Assembly: GCA_964446285.1 (NCBI GenBank)
Contig: CAYUNT010000165.1
Location: 1-10,302 of the forward strand
DNA length: 10,302 nucleotides
Source: CAYUNT01 sp964446285
Lineage (GTDB): Bacteria > Sumerlaeota > Sumerlaeia > SLMS01 > CAYUNT01
Direction: 5' to 3'
In this document: piece by piece, positions 1-6,698 of the stretch
Layout: every line of letters starts with the position of its first letter
Position numbering within the stretch: position 1 is the first letter of the stretch
The notes under the pieces: generated by a model
Database searches by the model: none
What the model saw: the letters and a program-made list of their open reading frames with translations, nothing else
What the model was told of the DNA's origin: nothing
Position numbers and translations under genes: made by a program

Positions 1-56
1 CCTTCATAGAAGGGCAAGCGAAGCGCCGCCCTGGGAAACCGAGACACCAACAACAG

Positions 57-107
57 AATCGCCTGGCGCGGTTTTCGCTCTTCTCGCGAAAACCGTGACA
101 GGCGATT
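57..107. repeat. Long imperfect inverted repeat (hairpin)
   Basis: The outer arms AATCGCCTG (57-65) and CAGGCGATT (99-107) are perfectly complementary. After a 4/4-nt internal loop, inner arms GGTTTTCGC (70-78) and GCGAAAACC (86-94) also pair perfectly, leaving a 7-nt loop. No T-run follows on either side, so it is not a classical intrinsic terminator. It lies 113 nt upstream of the membrane-protein start at 220 and could be a processed leader, a protein site or a small repeat element. The direct repeat AACAGAATC occurs at 52-60 and 111-119, overlapping the left arm. Confidence 0.7.
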
Positions 108-131
108 GGGAACAGAATCAAAGGAAAATGG

Positions 132-137
132 TATAAC
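132..137 (+). promoter_or_regulatory. Possible -10 element upstream of the 220-666 gene
   Basis: TATAAC matches five of six bases of the sigma-70 -10 consensus. The -35 position at 17-bp spacing (109-114, GGAACA) matches only in its last three bases. Transcription from here would give a leader of roughly 75 nt before the GTG start at 220. This is a weak call based on one good hexamer. Confidence 0.25.
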
Positions 138-219
138 AATAGCTGGCCGAGGCATGCGCCAACAGAAAATCGTCCTGCCACAAGCACTTTTCACTATTAT
201 TTTTGTGAGGTGATCCGTT

Positions 220-666
220 GTGAATCCTCCGCCGCTTCCGCGCGAACCCCACCGTCTTCTTCGCGAGGTTTCCGCCGCCATCCGCCTGCGCGACATCGAG
301 GAGTGGCAGCGTCTGCGCGACTCGGTTGCCATCCAATGGTGGGAGTCCGCCCTCGTCACGCTGCTTTTCATCTCGGGCGTCGGAATCATCGTTACCATAT
401 CACAATTGATTCCGCGCCAGACGCCCCTGCTGTATTATTTCATTTTGGCATGGTGTGTTCTTTGGATTCTGACCCTGATCAGTTGCATTGAATTTCTCAT
501 CAATAAATTCCGTTCGCTCCGCCGGATGCACGAAATCACCGAACGCACTCTGCATCAGATGCATTCCGACATCGAGGAATTGCGAAAGGCTGTTGTGGCT
601 TTGAAAAAGGAATTGGAGGAAGATTCCGACACGCCCGCGCCCGAGGCGGATAAAACACCTGGATAA
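220..666 (+). CDS. Small two-helix membrane protein with coiled-coil tail, unknown family
   Basis: This encodes a 148-residue protein I do not assign to a named family. The GTG start is well supported: GAGGTGAT, nearly a full anti-16S match, lies at 207-214, five bases upstream. The N-terminus is Pro-rich and then charged (about residues 1-38). Two hydrophobic segments follow (about 43-61 and 70-95), separated by a short loop containing Pro and Arg. The remainder (about 98-134) is a charged, heptad-like helix with Leu, Ile and Val spacing, and it ends in an acidic, Pro-containing tail. Both termini would face the same side of the membrane, probably the cytoplasm, given Arg/Lys residues flanking the second helix (NKFRSLRR). 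The coiled coil suggests self-association or a partner protein. It is convergent with the gene at 816-1076. Function unknown. Confidence 0.8.
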   Translation: MNPPPLPREPHRLLREVSAAIRLRDIEEWQRLRDSVAIQWWESALVTLLFISGVGIIVTISQLIPRQTPLLYYFILAWCVLWILTLISCIEFLINKFRSLRRMHEITERTLHQMHSDIEELRKAVVALKKELEEDSDTPAPEADKTPG

Positions 667-703
667 GGCTTTCTGTTATTCCCAATTCACGTCGGCACAT
701 TGC

Positions 704-735
704 GGCAATGGGACCCTGCGTCCCATGCTTTTGCC
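704..735 (+). terminator. Candidate intrinsic terminator after the 220-666 gene
   Basis: A perfect 7-bp stem, ATGGGAC (708-714) and GTCCCAT (720-726), closes a 5-nt loop and is followed by GCTTTTGCC. GGCA (704-707) can also pair with TGCC (732-735) across a bulge. The stem lies 41 nt past the stop at 666, between two convergent genes. The T-tract is only four bases, so termination strength is uncertain. Confidence 0.4.
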
Positions 736-815
736 ACGCGAATGCGCCGTCAGGCTGGCTGAACTTTCGGCGCCAAAGACATCAAGGCAAAATTAGGCAG
801 GGGAAACCGGTCCAT

Positions 816-1076
816 TTATCGCGCCCGGTGCGATGCTCTTGTCTTGCGCCGCGAATGAGAGGCCTGAACGCCTGGATTGAATTTGTCATATTCCAGATGC
901 ACAAATTCGCCCAGAGGCTGGTCCTCGGCAAACATGCTTGCCGCCTGCAGTTCCTCGACGGTTCGGTCGATTTGCTGCAAGGCGCGCGTTTTCGGATCCG
1001 CCGAGAGCGGAACCGAACTTTGCTCGAGCAAATCCCGGATGTCGCGGATTGAACTGCGTTCTAGTTCTTTAGTCAC
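816..1076 (-). CDS. Hypothetical 86-residue protein
   Basis: I do not recognise this short reading frame. I chose the GTG at 1076 because GAGG (1086-1083) sits six bases upstream on the - strand. An in-frame ATG at 1088 would add MRIY but has its G-rich sequence directly abutting the start, with no usable spacing. The N-terminal two-thirds is charged and probably helical (KELERSSIRDIRDLLEQ, then a QQIDRTVEELQAA segment). The C-terminus is basic (SRRKTRASHRAR). No signal peptide or membrane segment is visible. It is the last gene of the - strand run, 169 nt beyond the yaaA stop, and is convergent with the membrane-protein gene. The basic tail could contact nucleic acid, but that is a guess. 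Confidence 0.5.
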   Translation of the reverse strand: MTKELERSSIRDIRDLLEQSSVPLSADPKTRALQQIDRTVEELQAASMFAEDQPLGEFVHLEYDKFNPGVQASHSRRKTRASHRAR

Positions 1077-1245
1077 GTAAATCCTCATTCCCCCAGGAAA
1101 AATCAGCGCGTGCCGCGCGGCCCCTTCAGCAGGCAATGGTTCCTTCGCCGCTTGGCAAAACAATTAAACACGGACGCCGGGCCATGTGAGTCAAGCAAAA
1201 GTAGAAGCCTTTTTCCATTCCATCCGGCATCGAAACGCTCATGTT

Positions 1246-2058
1246 CTATTCCGTGGCGAAAACCAGCAGCGAGGCGCGCTTGTTTTCCACAGAAAGCGAC
1301 GGTTCGTATTTGTATCCGTCTGGATGGCGAAATCCGCGCAGCACCGACGGATCGCTGGCATCGTGCTCGACCAGATAGCGGACGAGCGCGCCCTTGAGCG
1401 CTTTCGAGTGATGCGAAATGGTTTTCCACTCGGCCACGCCGCTGCGAACCACGCGTTTGACAAATTTCACCTGGTGATGCGCTTCGATTTCGCCCGAGCC
1501 GTCCCAGGCGCGCTTGTGCGAGTCGGGCAGGAAATCCCAAACGACTTTGCCGCGCAACTCCTGGCGCAAAATCTCGGAGATGGCGCTGCGCCAGAAGTTG
1601 GCCACTTTGCCGACCAGTCCGCCGAGATTCGCGCTCATTTTCAGTTTGTAGGGAGGAATGCGGTCCGTTGGGCGCACAACGCCAAAAAGGCCCGAAAGAA
1701 TAAGGCTTTGCTTGTTGAGACGGTCGCGCGAGGAGCGCGAGAGGTTGTCCCAGCGAATTGCCTCATACATCACGCCGCGATAGAGGCGGTTGGCCGGCAG
1801 CGTCGGCCCTTCGAGAATCCGGCGGTTGATTGTGATGGCCTCTTCGAGCGCCTCGCCCCGCACCTCGAAAATCTGCTCGAGGCCGCGGCGGCGTTCAATC
1901 GCGCCAAGCAGCCCCTTTATCACCATCAGGCGCAACGGATCCAATTCGGGAAAGGAATTGAATCGCGGTTTTGTCCGCGCCTCTTGCCATGGCATCTCCG
2001 TATTCTCCGGAATCGCTTTGGTTTCCGAAGGCGGAAGGAGTAAGACCCAGTTGCCCAC
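1246..2058 (-). CDS. yaaA: Peroxide stress protein YaaA (UPF0246/DUF328 family)
   Basis: The product is about 270 residues, close to the usual 250-260 for the family. In E. coli, YaaA is induced by OxyR and lowers intracellular free iron, protecting DNA and proteins from Fenton damage during peroxide stress. Visible family marks include the N-terminal LLPPSETKA (the 'PxxTK/PSETK' start), LYRGVMYEAI, the core LSGLFGVVRPTDRIPPYKLKM, FWRSAISEIL, and the C-terminal KALKGALVRYLVEH followed by GFRHPDGYKYE. All are in the expected order with no gap, so the gene appears intact. Two GTG codons compete as starts. I prefer 2058 because AAAGGAG (2073-2067) lies eight bases upstream; the GTG at 2064 would be only two bases from it. 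The gene begins 37 nt downstream of the membrane-protein gene and may be co-transcribed. No OxyR-like site was identified. Confidence 0.9.
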   Translation of the reverse strand: MGNWVLLLPPSETKAIPENTEMPWQEARTKPRFNSFPELDPLRLMVIKGLLGAIERRRGLEQIFEVRGEALEEAITINRRILEGPTLPANRLYRGVMYEAIRWDNLSRSSRDRLNKQSLILSGLFGVVRPTDRIPPYKLKMSANLGGLVGKVANFWRSAISEILRQELRGKVVWDFLPDSHKRAWDGSGEIEAHHQVKFVKRVVRSGVAEWKTISHHSKALKGALVRYLVEHDASDPSVLRGFRHPDGYKYEPSLSVENKRASLLVFATE

Positions 2059-2095
2059 GATCACGGCTCCTTTCCAGGAAGGACGGCCTGGCTTG

Positions 2096-2518
2096 CTAAT
2101 TCGTGTTCATGGTTTGGGGCGGCGGAGGCGTTTGCGGAAACACTTCGGAAAACCGGCCCCAGGATGGATTGGGTATGGAGGCTCCGGACTCTGCGCCGGC
2201 TGCGGCGCCAGAAGCCGGAGTAAAGGCCCGGGCGCGATTGTGGGCTGAGAGCCATACGGCTCCGCCCGATAGCGCTCCCATCAACGCCAGCCATGCCAGG
2301 CAAATCGCCAGCCCGCGCAGGCATTTGCCCAGCGGACGGCGAAAGACTGATATGAACACTGCTCCTCCCAATCCTCCTGTCGCCAAAGTCAACGCGGCCC
2401 AGAGCGCTCCCCAGCGGCTTCTTCTCTCGATGCAATCGTGCCAAGTCCATGCGGCAAGGGCTAGCAAGCCGGCAAGCATAAAGGCCAGTCCCGCCCGCAG
2501 GTCGCTCTGCTCGATCAT
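2096..2518 (-). CDS. Three-helix membrane protein of unknown function
   Basis: This encodes a 140-residue protein that I cannot place in a family. The ATG at 2518 starts MIEQSDLRAG. The reading frame is open further upstream but that part overlaps the end of the amidohydrolase gene and is unlike the rest. The SD is weak (GGGGAAAG about 7-10 bases upstream). Three hydrophobic segments are visible at about residues 9-26, 36-59 and 69-90. Basic clusters lie between them: ERRSR at 31-35 and FRRPLGKCLR at 59-68. The C-terminal 45 residues are Ala/Ser/Pro-rich with a PQTPPPPQT stretch and look disordered. The gene lies 101 nt downstream of the amidohydrolase and 37 nt upstream of yaaA. A role in membrane stress alongside yaaA is possible but nothing in the protein shows it. 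Confidence 0.65.
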   Translation of the reverse strand: MIEQSDLRAGLAFMLAGLLALAAWTWHDCIERRSRWGALWAALTLATGGLGGAVFISVFRRPLGKCLRGLAICLAWLALMGALSGGAVWLSAHNRARAFTPASGAAAGAESGASIPNPSWGRFSEVFPQTPPPPQTMNTN

Positions 2519-2619
2519 CAAGGCGCTTTCCCCAAAGAAAACTGTGAAAACAACGGATTCATGGGCGGGGACACACTCCCATTTTACAGCGCCTATTCTC
2601 AGAAATTGCACCCCGCTTG

Positions 2620-4035
2620 TCAACGAGAGGTCTCGGGCGCATTCGCGCAGGCTCCAAATGAGAGCAAGGGGAGAGGGCGCGAAGCGGGGGAGAAAAGCCA
2701 TTCGCGGGCCGCGGCGAGGTGCAAGGGCGGCGCTGGATCGGGCGATTCGATCACGGCAAAAGCAGCGCGGCGGCCCGAGGAAATCGATCCGTATCGATCT
2801 TCGACGCCGAGCGCACGCGCCGCGCCGTGAGTTGCCAACCCTAATAATGCGGCAGCGTTAAGCGAGGGGGCCAGGAGGGCAGCCTCGCGTATTTCATCCC
2901 ACATCGATAGGTGGTCATTGCTCGATAGACCGTCTGTTCCGAGAGCGGCAGGCACACCGGCGGCAAGCAGGCGCTCCAGAGGAAATGCGCCGCGCCGGAA
3001 ATATCTGTGCGAACGCGGACATACCACGGCTGAGGCGTGCCGCCGCGCCAGCAGGCTCAAATCGTCGTTCGAGGCTTCGTTGAGATGAACCAGAAGAACG
3101 GGCGCTGGCGGGGGACAGGCGACTGACGAAGGCGGCAAGGGAGGTTTGGGGGGTAAAATGCCCGATTCGTCGAGCCATTGCACTGGGGTGCGGCGCGGCG
3201 GCGGCCAATCCGCGGGAAGCACGGAATAGCGATCTAGGAATTCACGCAGTGCGCCCGTTCCGCGCAGGCACATCTCGTGTTCTTCAGGCGTTTCGTCGCA
3301 ATGGATGCACAACGGCAAGCGGCGAGGAGGAGTGCCTTGGGCGGCGTCCGCTGCGGCCTTGGCGGCGGCTCGAAGAAGAGGGAGCGTGGTTGTATAGGGC
3401 GCGTGAGGGCTGAGACCAGTTTCCACCCCCGATGTTTCAGGCTCGAATGGGATCGGGGCGTTCTCAAGGCGCTGGCGCACCTTTTCCGCTCCTTCCTCCA
3501 GCCGGAAACCAGTCACTTCGAAATAAATTCGCGACTCAAGCATCGAGCAGCGCGACACGAGAGCGGCAACTGCCCAATCCAATGCCGAAATGTCCGCTAC
3601 AAAGCCGCATCCGCCTGCGATGAGTTCCTCGACTGCCGCGACGGCTGCCTGGGCCGCCTGGTCGGGAGTAACGGCGCGGCGGGCTGTCACGAGGCGCTCG
3701 AGCCACCCGGGAAAAGACAGCCCCGGTTCGATGGCCCCTCGAAGTGCGCTCAATTCCAAGTGCGCATGCGCATTGAGGAAAGCGGGCAAAAGAAGGGCGC
3801 GGGGGAATTCATAGATCGCTCGTCCGGCGAGCGCCAAGGCCCCCGAAGCCAGTGCCACGCTCCAGGCTCCGAATCCCTCAATGCGATCGCCACACCCCCA
3901 AACACCGGCGTCGTCAAGTAAATATGTATGGCAATCCTCGACGGAGGTATCGCCCGCGGATGGAACCAGCGCCTGGCGAGCGCGAACCACCCAGCATGGA
4001 GGCGATGAGGCATTTTGGCGTGTGTCAAGTAACAT
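2620..4035 (-). CDS. Amidohydrolase-superfamily deaminase, aminodeoxyfutalosine deaminase-like
   Basis: This is a 471-residue cytosolic metal-dependent hydrolase of the SsnA/MtaD/TrzN-like branch. Metal-site and active-site motifs are in order: NAHAH (H90, H92), GLSPHAPY (H211), CIHCDETPEEHE (H245), LVHLNEAS (H317), VVCPRSHRYF (about 338-346) and LGTDGLSSND (D368). The GxLREFL...TPVQWLDESGIL stretch and the CPRSHRYF/TDxxSSND pair resemble aminodeoxyfutalosine deaminases of the futalosine menaquinone route, which deaminate 6-amino-6-deoxyfutalosine. Substrate choice within this superfamily cannot be settled by eye; methylthioadenosine, adenosine or guanine deaminase remain alternatives. A Pro-rich insert (about 294-312) precedes H317. 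The ATG at 4035 has no SD; a GTG at 3990 (residue 16) would remove a non-conserved leader and is possible. No other mqn gene is in the window. Confidence 0.85.
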   Translation of the reverse strand: MLLDTRQNASSPPCWVVRARQALVPSAGDTSVEDCHTYLLDDAGVWGCGDRIEGFGAWSVALASGALALAGRAIYEFPRALLLPAFLNAHAHLELSALRGAIEPGLSFPGWLERLVTARRAVTPDQAAQAAVAAVEELIAGGCGFVADISALDWAVAALVSRCSMLESRIYFEVTGFRLEEGAEKVRQRLENAPIPFEPETSGVETGLSPHAPYTTTLPLLRAAAKAAADAAQGTPPRRLPLCIHCDETPEEHEMCLRGTGALREFLDRYSVLPADWPPPRRTPVQWLDESGILPPKPPLPPSSVACPPPAPVLLVHLNEASNDDLSLLARRHASAVVCPRSHRYFRRGAFPLERLLAAGVPAALGTDGLSSNDHLSMWDEIREAALLAPSLNAAALLGLATHGAARALGVEDRYGSISSGRRAAFAVIESPDPAPPLHLAAAREWLFSPASRPLPLLSFGACANAPETSR

Positions 4036-4115
4036 TGTGTAACAGGCATTGAGACTAGGCGGCTTATCTTGCAGGTATCGTGCGGTTGGCGCGAATTGCC
4101 ATGCGAAAAAGTCTG

Positions 4116-5225
4116 CTAGAATCCGCCGCTGCCGAACGCGCGCTTCATGCCTTTCATGTCCGACTCATTCAAGGTGAGGGTAATGCGAACGTTGGTTTGT
4201 TCGAGGCGCACGATGAATCCCTTGGCGATGGGCTGGGTGTCGCGGCTCAGCAAGAACATGGACTTCATCATATTCATATTCTCGAAGAGCGCCCTTGCGT
4301 TGTCCTTTTCCGCGAATTCAGCAGTGACTTCCGCCTGAAATCGCTCCGCGCCGAAAAATACGGTTCCAACCACCCCCTTAAGGCCTTCGCCTCCCACCAT
4401 CATCATTGGTCCGGGAAGAGAGGACAGCCGCGAGGCGTTGGCGCCATCCATGAGAAAAACGACATGGGGCGATCCGTGAATGCTGCGCTTTTTATCGCGA
4501 TAAAATCCCGCATCGTCGGCGGATTCGTGCGAGGTTTTGGCCAGCAGCGCCCGCAGAAGAAGCGCCCGCGACGTGGCGCCGATGAGCATTCCATTCATAG
4601 ACACCAGATAAATCGATTTGGCTTTTTCCGCCTCCGATTCATAAGCGCTGGGGCGAGGGGCCGCGGCGCCAAATGACTTCTTTGGCTCGGGACGCGCTGT
4701 CTCGAATTGGTAGCCTGCGAGCGGTCCGGCCTTGAATTCGAGAACGCGAAGATTCTTGACTTCGGGCGAGCGGGCGGCGGTGACTATTTGTTCAAGTGTG
4801 ATCAATCCGTCAATTATGACTAGCGCTCCAGGTTCTTCGCCCTTTTTGCTGTCGCCGTCTGCTGCAAAGGTGATCGAGTCAACCTGGCGAAGCGGATCCG
4901 GCCCGAGCGACTTCAAGAATGGCGTGATCCCTTCTTCGCTTTGCATGGCTTCGTTGATCGCCTCGTTCCAGGTTTTGTCTATGCCCGGAACCTTGCGCAT
5001 TTCCGCCAAATCCACCTGAAGCACCATTGGCGAGGAAGGCGGCACAAAACGCATGGGGGAAGGCCGCCGGGAGCCTAACATGTCGCATCCCGACAAGGAA
5101 TATAACATGACAGCGGACAAAAGGGCAGTTGCCGCCGCCGCCCGGATCGCCTGTGTCCTGAACGCCGGACTTATCTTTTCTCCCAGGTCATGCTGCCATG
5201 ATATGTTTCGGAATAAGCCTCGCAT
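4116..5225 (-). CDS. Predicted lipoprotein of unknown function
   Basis: The product has 369 residues, and its N-terminus is a type II signal peptide. A charged region (1-28) leads into a hydrophobic core (about 29-43) and the lipobox LSGC (44-47), so Cys47 should be lipidated. Asp48 follows the Cys; in enterobacteria Asp at +2 retains lipoproteins in the inner membrane, though the rule may not hold here. The ATG at 5225 is supported by GAGGA seven bases upstream. The mature part shows FVPPSSPMVLQVDLAEM, suggestive of a beta strand after the linker. It alternates strands and helices, with a Pro/Glu/Lys-rich low-complexity stretch around residues 180-203 and an unusually Met-rich segment near the C-terminus (ENMNMMKSMF). 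I do not recognise the family. It starts 142 nt downstream of uppP and ends 80 nt before the amidohydrolase, so an envelope-related role with uppP is possible. Confidence 0.85.
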   Translation of the reverse strand: MRGLFRNISWQHDLGEKISPAFRTQAIRAAAATALLSAVMLYSLSGCDMLGSRRPSPMRFVPPSSPMVLQVDLAEMRKVPGIDKTWNEAINEAMQSEEGITPFLKSLGPDPLRQVDSITFAADGDSKKGEEPGALVIIDGLITLEQIVTAARSPEVKNLRVLEFKAGPLAGYQFETARPEPKKSFGAAAPRPSAYESEAEKAKSIYLVSMNGMLIGATSRALLLRALLAKTSHESADDAGFYRDKKRSIHGSPHVVFLMDGANASRLSSLPGPMMMVGGEGLKGVVGTVFFGAERFQAEVTAEFAEKDNARALFENMNMMKSMFLLSRDTQPIAKGFIVRLEQTNVRITLTLNESDMKGMKRAFGSGGF

Positions 5226-5367
5226 GAGGAGTTCCTCGATCCCTTTGAATATGGATGGACAAAAGAGTTGTGCAGCGATGCGTTGTGTGCGCGTTGTTGC
5301 GGATGCTGGTCTGTTCGTATCGGTCAGCGCCTATAGCGCCGCCGCAGCCAAGCGCGCGGGCCAGTAA

Positions 5368-6204
5368 TTACATCCGGGCGAGCAGCAGCGTCAGCCCGGC
5401 GGCCAGCACGATTCGATACACGCCGAAGGGAACCAGGCCGTGGCGCTTGAGATAGGCCAGAAAGGCGCGGATGACAAGCCATGTGACGACGGCCGAAACG
5501 ATCAGGCCGGTGAGCAGCGGAGCGGGGCCGCCACTTTGCGTGATGACCGCCGGGCCGGCCTTGAGGAGCTTATACATTGTGGCCGCGCCGAGCGTCGGGA
5601 GCGAAAGAAGGAACGAGAATTCCGCGGCGATGGAAGTGGAAAGGCCGGCGATCTGCCCGCCCACAATGGTGCTCATCGACCTCGAGGTTCCCGGCCACAG
5701 CGAAGCGCATTGGGCCAGTCCGATGACGAGAGCGCGGCGGGGCGTGACTGCCTCCAGCTCCCCTTGCCCGGCGATTCCCCGGCGTGCACGCCAGAGTTCG
5801 ACAGCGATCATCAGCGATCCTCCCGCCGCCAGCGCCATAATTACCGGCCCAACGCCGAATAGTTTTCTATCAATCGCGTCCTCGAAAAGCAGCCCAACCA
5901 CCGCCGCGGGGACAAAGGCCACGCCGAGCGAAATGCACAAGCGCCAAGCGCGCGCATCGAGCGCAAAGAGGCCGCGAAATGTGTTCCAAAGCAGTTTCCG
6001 GTAGTGAAACATAATGGCCACAATCGCCCCGAGCTGGATGATGATGTTGAAATTGTTGTGGGCCGTTTGTTCCTCGGCGCTAAGGACCTTGCCCGCATTC
6101 ATCCAGTGGTCCACGAGGATCAGATGCCCGGTGGAAGAAACCGGGAGCAATTCTGTCAGTCCTTCAACGACGCCGAGCAAAAATGCCTGGGAAATAGTAA
6201 TCAT
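5368..6204 (-). CDS. uppP: Undecaprenyl-diphosphate phosphatase (UppP/BacA)
   Basis: This integral membrane enzyme removes one phosphate from undecaprenyl diphosphate. It recycles the C55 lipid carrier for peptidoglycan and other envelope polymers and underlies bacitracin tolerance. The first signature is complete near the N-terminus, EGLTELLPVSSTGHL, with the conserved Glu pair, Ser-Ser and His. The second, LWPGTSRSMSTIVGG, carries the catalytic-site Arg. Length (278 residues from the ATG) matches the roughly 270 of E. coli UppP, and about eight hydrophobic helices are visible to the C-terminus. The ATG at 6204 is preferred; a TTG at 6210 adds two residues, and neither has a strong SD. The gene is the first of the - strand run and diverges from the HU gene across the palindrome-rich region. 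Confidence 0.97.
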   Translation of the reverse strand: MITISQAFLLGVVEGLTELLPVSSTGHLILVDHWMNAGKVLSAEEQTAHNNFNIIIQLGAIVAIMFHYRKLLWNTFRGLFALDARAWRLCISLGVAFVPAAVVGLLFEDAIDRKLFGVGPVIMALAAGGSLMIAVELWRARRGIAGQGELEAVTPRRALVIGLAQCASLWPGTSRSMSTIVGGQIAGLSTSIAAEFSFLLSLPTLGAATMYKLLKAGPAVITQSGGPAPLLTGLIVSAVVTWLVIRAFLAYLKRHGLVPFGVYRIVLAAGLTLLLARM

Positions 6205-6407
6205 AAGCAAAGGAATCCGTTGGAAAGCGATGCTGCAAGCGAGGCTTTATGGTTGGAATGCCAGCATGTGATCCGATGAGCAAAACCACAGCAAGGCACA
6301 AAAGGATTCGCCGCGACGCAGACTGAAGCGGTGCCGGATTATTGGCTGCCGCATGGGCGCAAGCACGAATGCTGGCGCGGAATGGAACTCCTTGCAATTG
6401 TATTTCA

Positions 6408-6441
6408 CGCGCCAATTGCGCAATTGCGCAATGGGGGCGCG
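6408..6441. repeat. 34-bp near-palindrome with perfect 18-bp core
   Basis: The core ATTGCGCAATTGCGCAAT (6415-6432) equals its own reverse complement. It is built from two tandem units that are themselves near-palindromic (TTGCGCAA). Outer arms CGCGCC (6408-6413) and GGCGCG (6436-6441) are complementary, offset by one base on the left and three on the right. No T-run follows. The length and perfection fit a dimeric regulator site, cruciform or strong RNA hairpin in the uppP/HU divergent region. Confidence 0.8.
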
Positions 6442-6477
6442 CGCCGGCGCGGAAGTTGTGTGAAAAGCCGACGCAGT

Positions 6478-6531
6478 CCATTCGCAGCGGCTATTCCGCC
6501 TCAACGGCGGCCCATAGAATTTGCGAATAGG
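6478..6531. repeat. Nested imperfect hairpin overlapping the putative HU-gene promoter
   Basis: Three stems nest in register: ATTCGC (6480-6485) with GCGAAT (6523-6528), CTAT (6491-6494) with ATAG (6514-6517), and CCGCC (6496-6500) with GGCGG (6506-6510). They close a 5-nt loop, with a symmetric 5/5 internal loop and a 1/3 loop. CC at 6478-6479 can pair with GG at 6530-6531 around one bulged A. The right arm covers the candidate -35 hexamer at 6521-6526. Confidence 0.55.
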
Positions 6532-6548
6532 CGCAATTGAATGATAAT
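6521..6548 (+). promoter_or_regulatory. Candidate sigma-70 promoter for the HU-family gene
   Basis: TTGCGA (6521-6526, four of six to TTGACA) is followed after 16 bases by GATAAT (6543-6548, five of six to TATAAT) in a locally AT-rich patch. Transcription would start near 6555, giving a leader of about 245 nt before the ATG at 6799. That is long for a housekeeping gene, and the leader contains further dyads. The call rests on hexamer matches only. Confidence 0.35.
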
Positions 6549-6643
6549 AATGGGCCAACGCATCCGCCCAGCCCTACACTAACTGCAATTCCCACCGCCG
6601 CCTTTTGTCCAACTGTTCAGCCCGCGGCCTCGCCTTCTGCCGC

Positions 6644-6665
6644 TTCCGCCCTCTTGGTGGCGGAA
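6644..6665 (+). repeat. Hairpin in the leader of the HU-family gene
   Basis: The arms TTCCGCC (6644-6650) and GGCGGAA (6659-6665) are perfectly complementary around an 8-nt loop. The following TAAAG is not a T-run. A perfect CCGGCGCCGG palindrome begins six bases later and a TTTTT tract lies at 6686-6690, so the combined block could act as a weak terminator or attenuator inside the leader. Confidence 0.5.
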
Positions 6666-6698
6666 TAAAGCCGGCGCCGGGAGGATTTTTCTTCGAGC

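Noticed and set aside
1126..1242. 38-codon - strand frame just after the yaaA stop (starts MSVSMPDGMEKG)
   Set aside because: No SD is visible, it is very short, and there is no supporting feature; it is too weak to call a gene.
1186..2043. 285-codon open frame on the + strand
   Set aside because: It lies antisense to yaaA, whose motifs are clear; the predicted protein is Arg/Ala/His-rich without motifs, as expected for a shadow in GC-rich DNA.
2103..2861. 252-codon open frame on the + strand
   Set aside because: It is antisense to the three-helix membrane protein and the amidohydrolase C-terminus, and has a highly Arg/Ser/Pro-biased composition.
5226..5367. Extra small gene or terminator between uppP and the lipoprotein gene
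   Set aside because: No start-proximal SD frame other than the lipoprotein's own, and no stem followed by a T-run on the - strand.
6164..6481. - strand frame overlapping the uppP start, containing a hydrophobic stretch (ILLCLAVVLLIG)
   Set aside because: It overlaps the start of uppP in another frame, lacks a convincing start, and the rest is Arg/Ala/His-rich.
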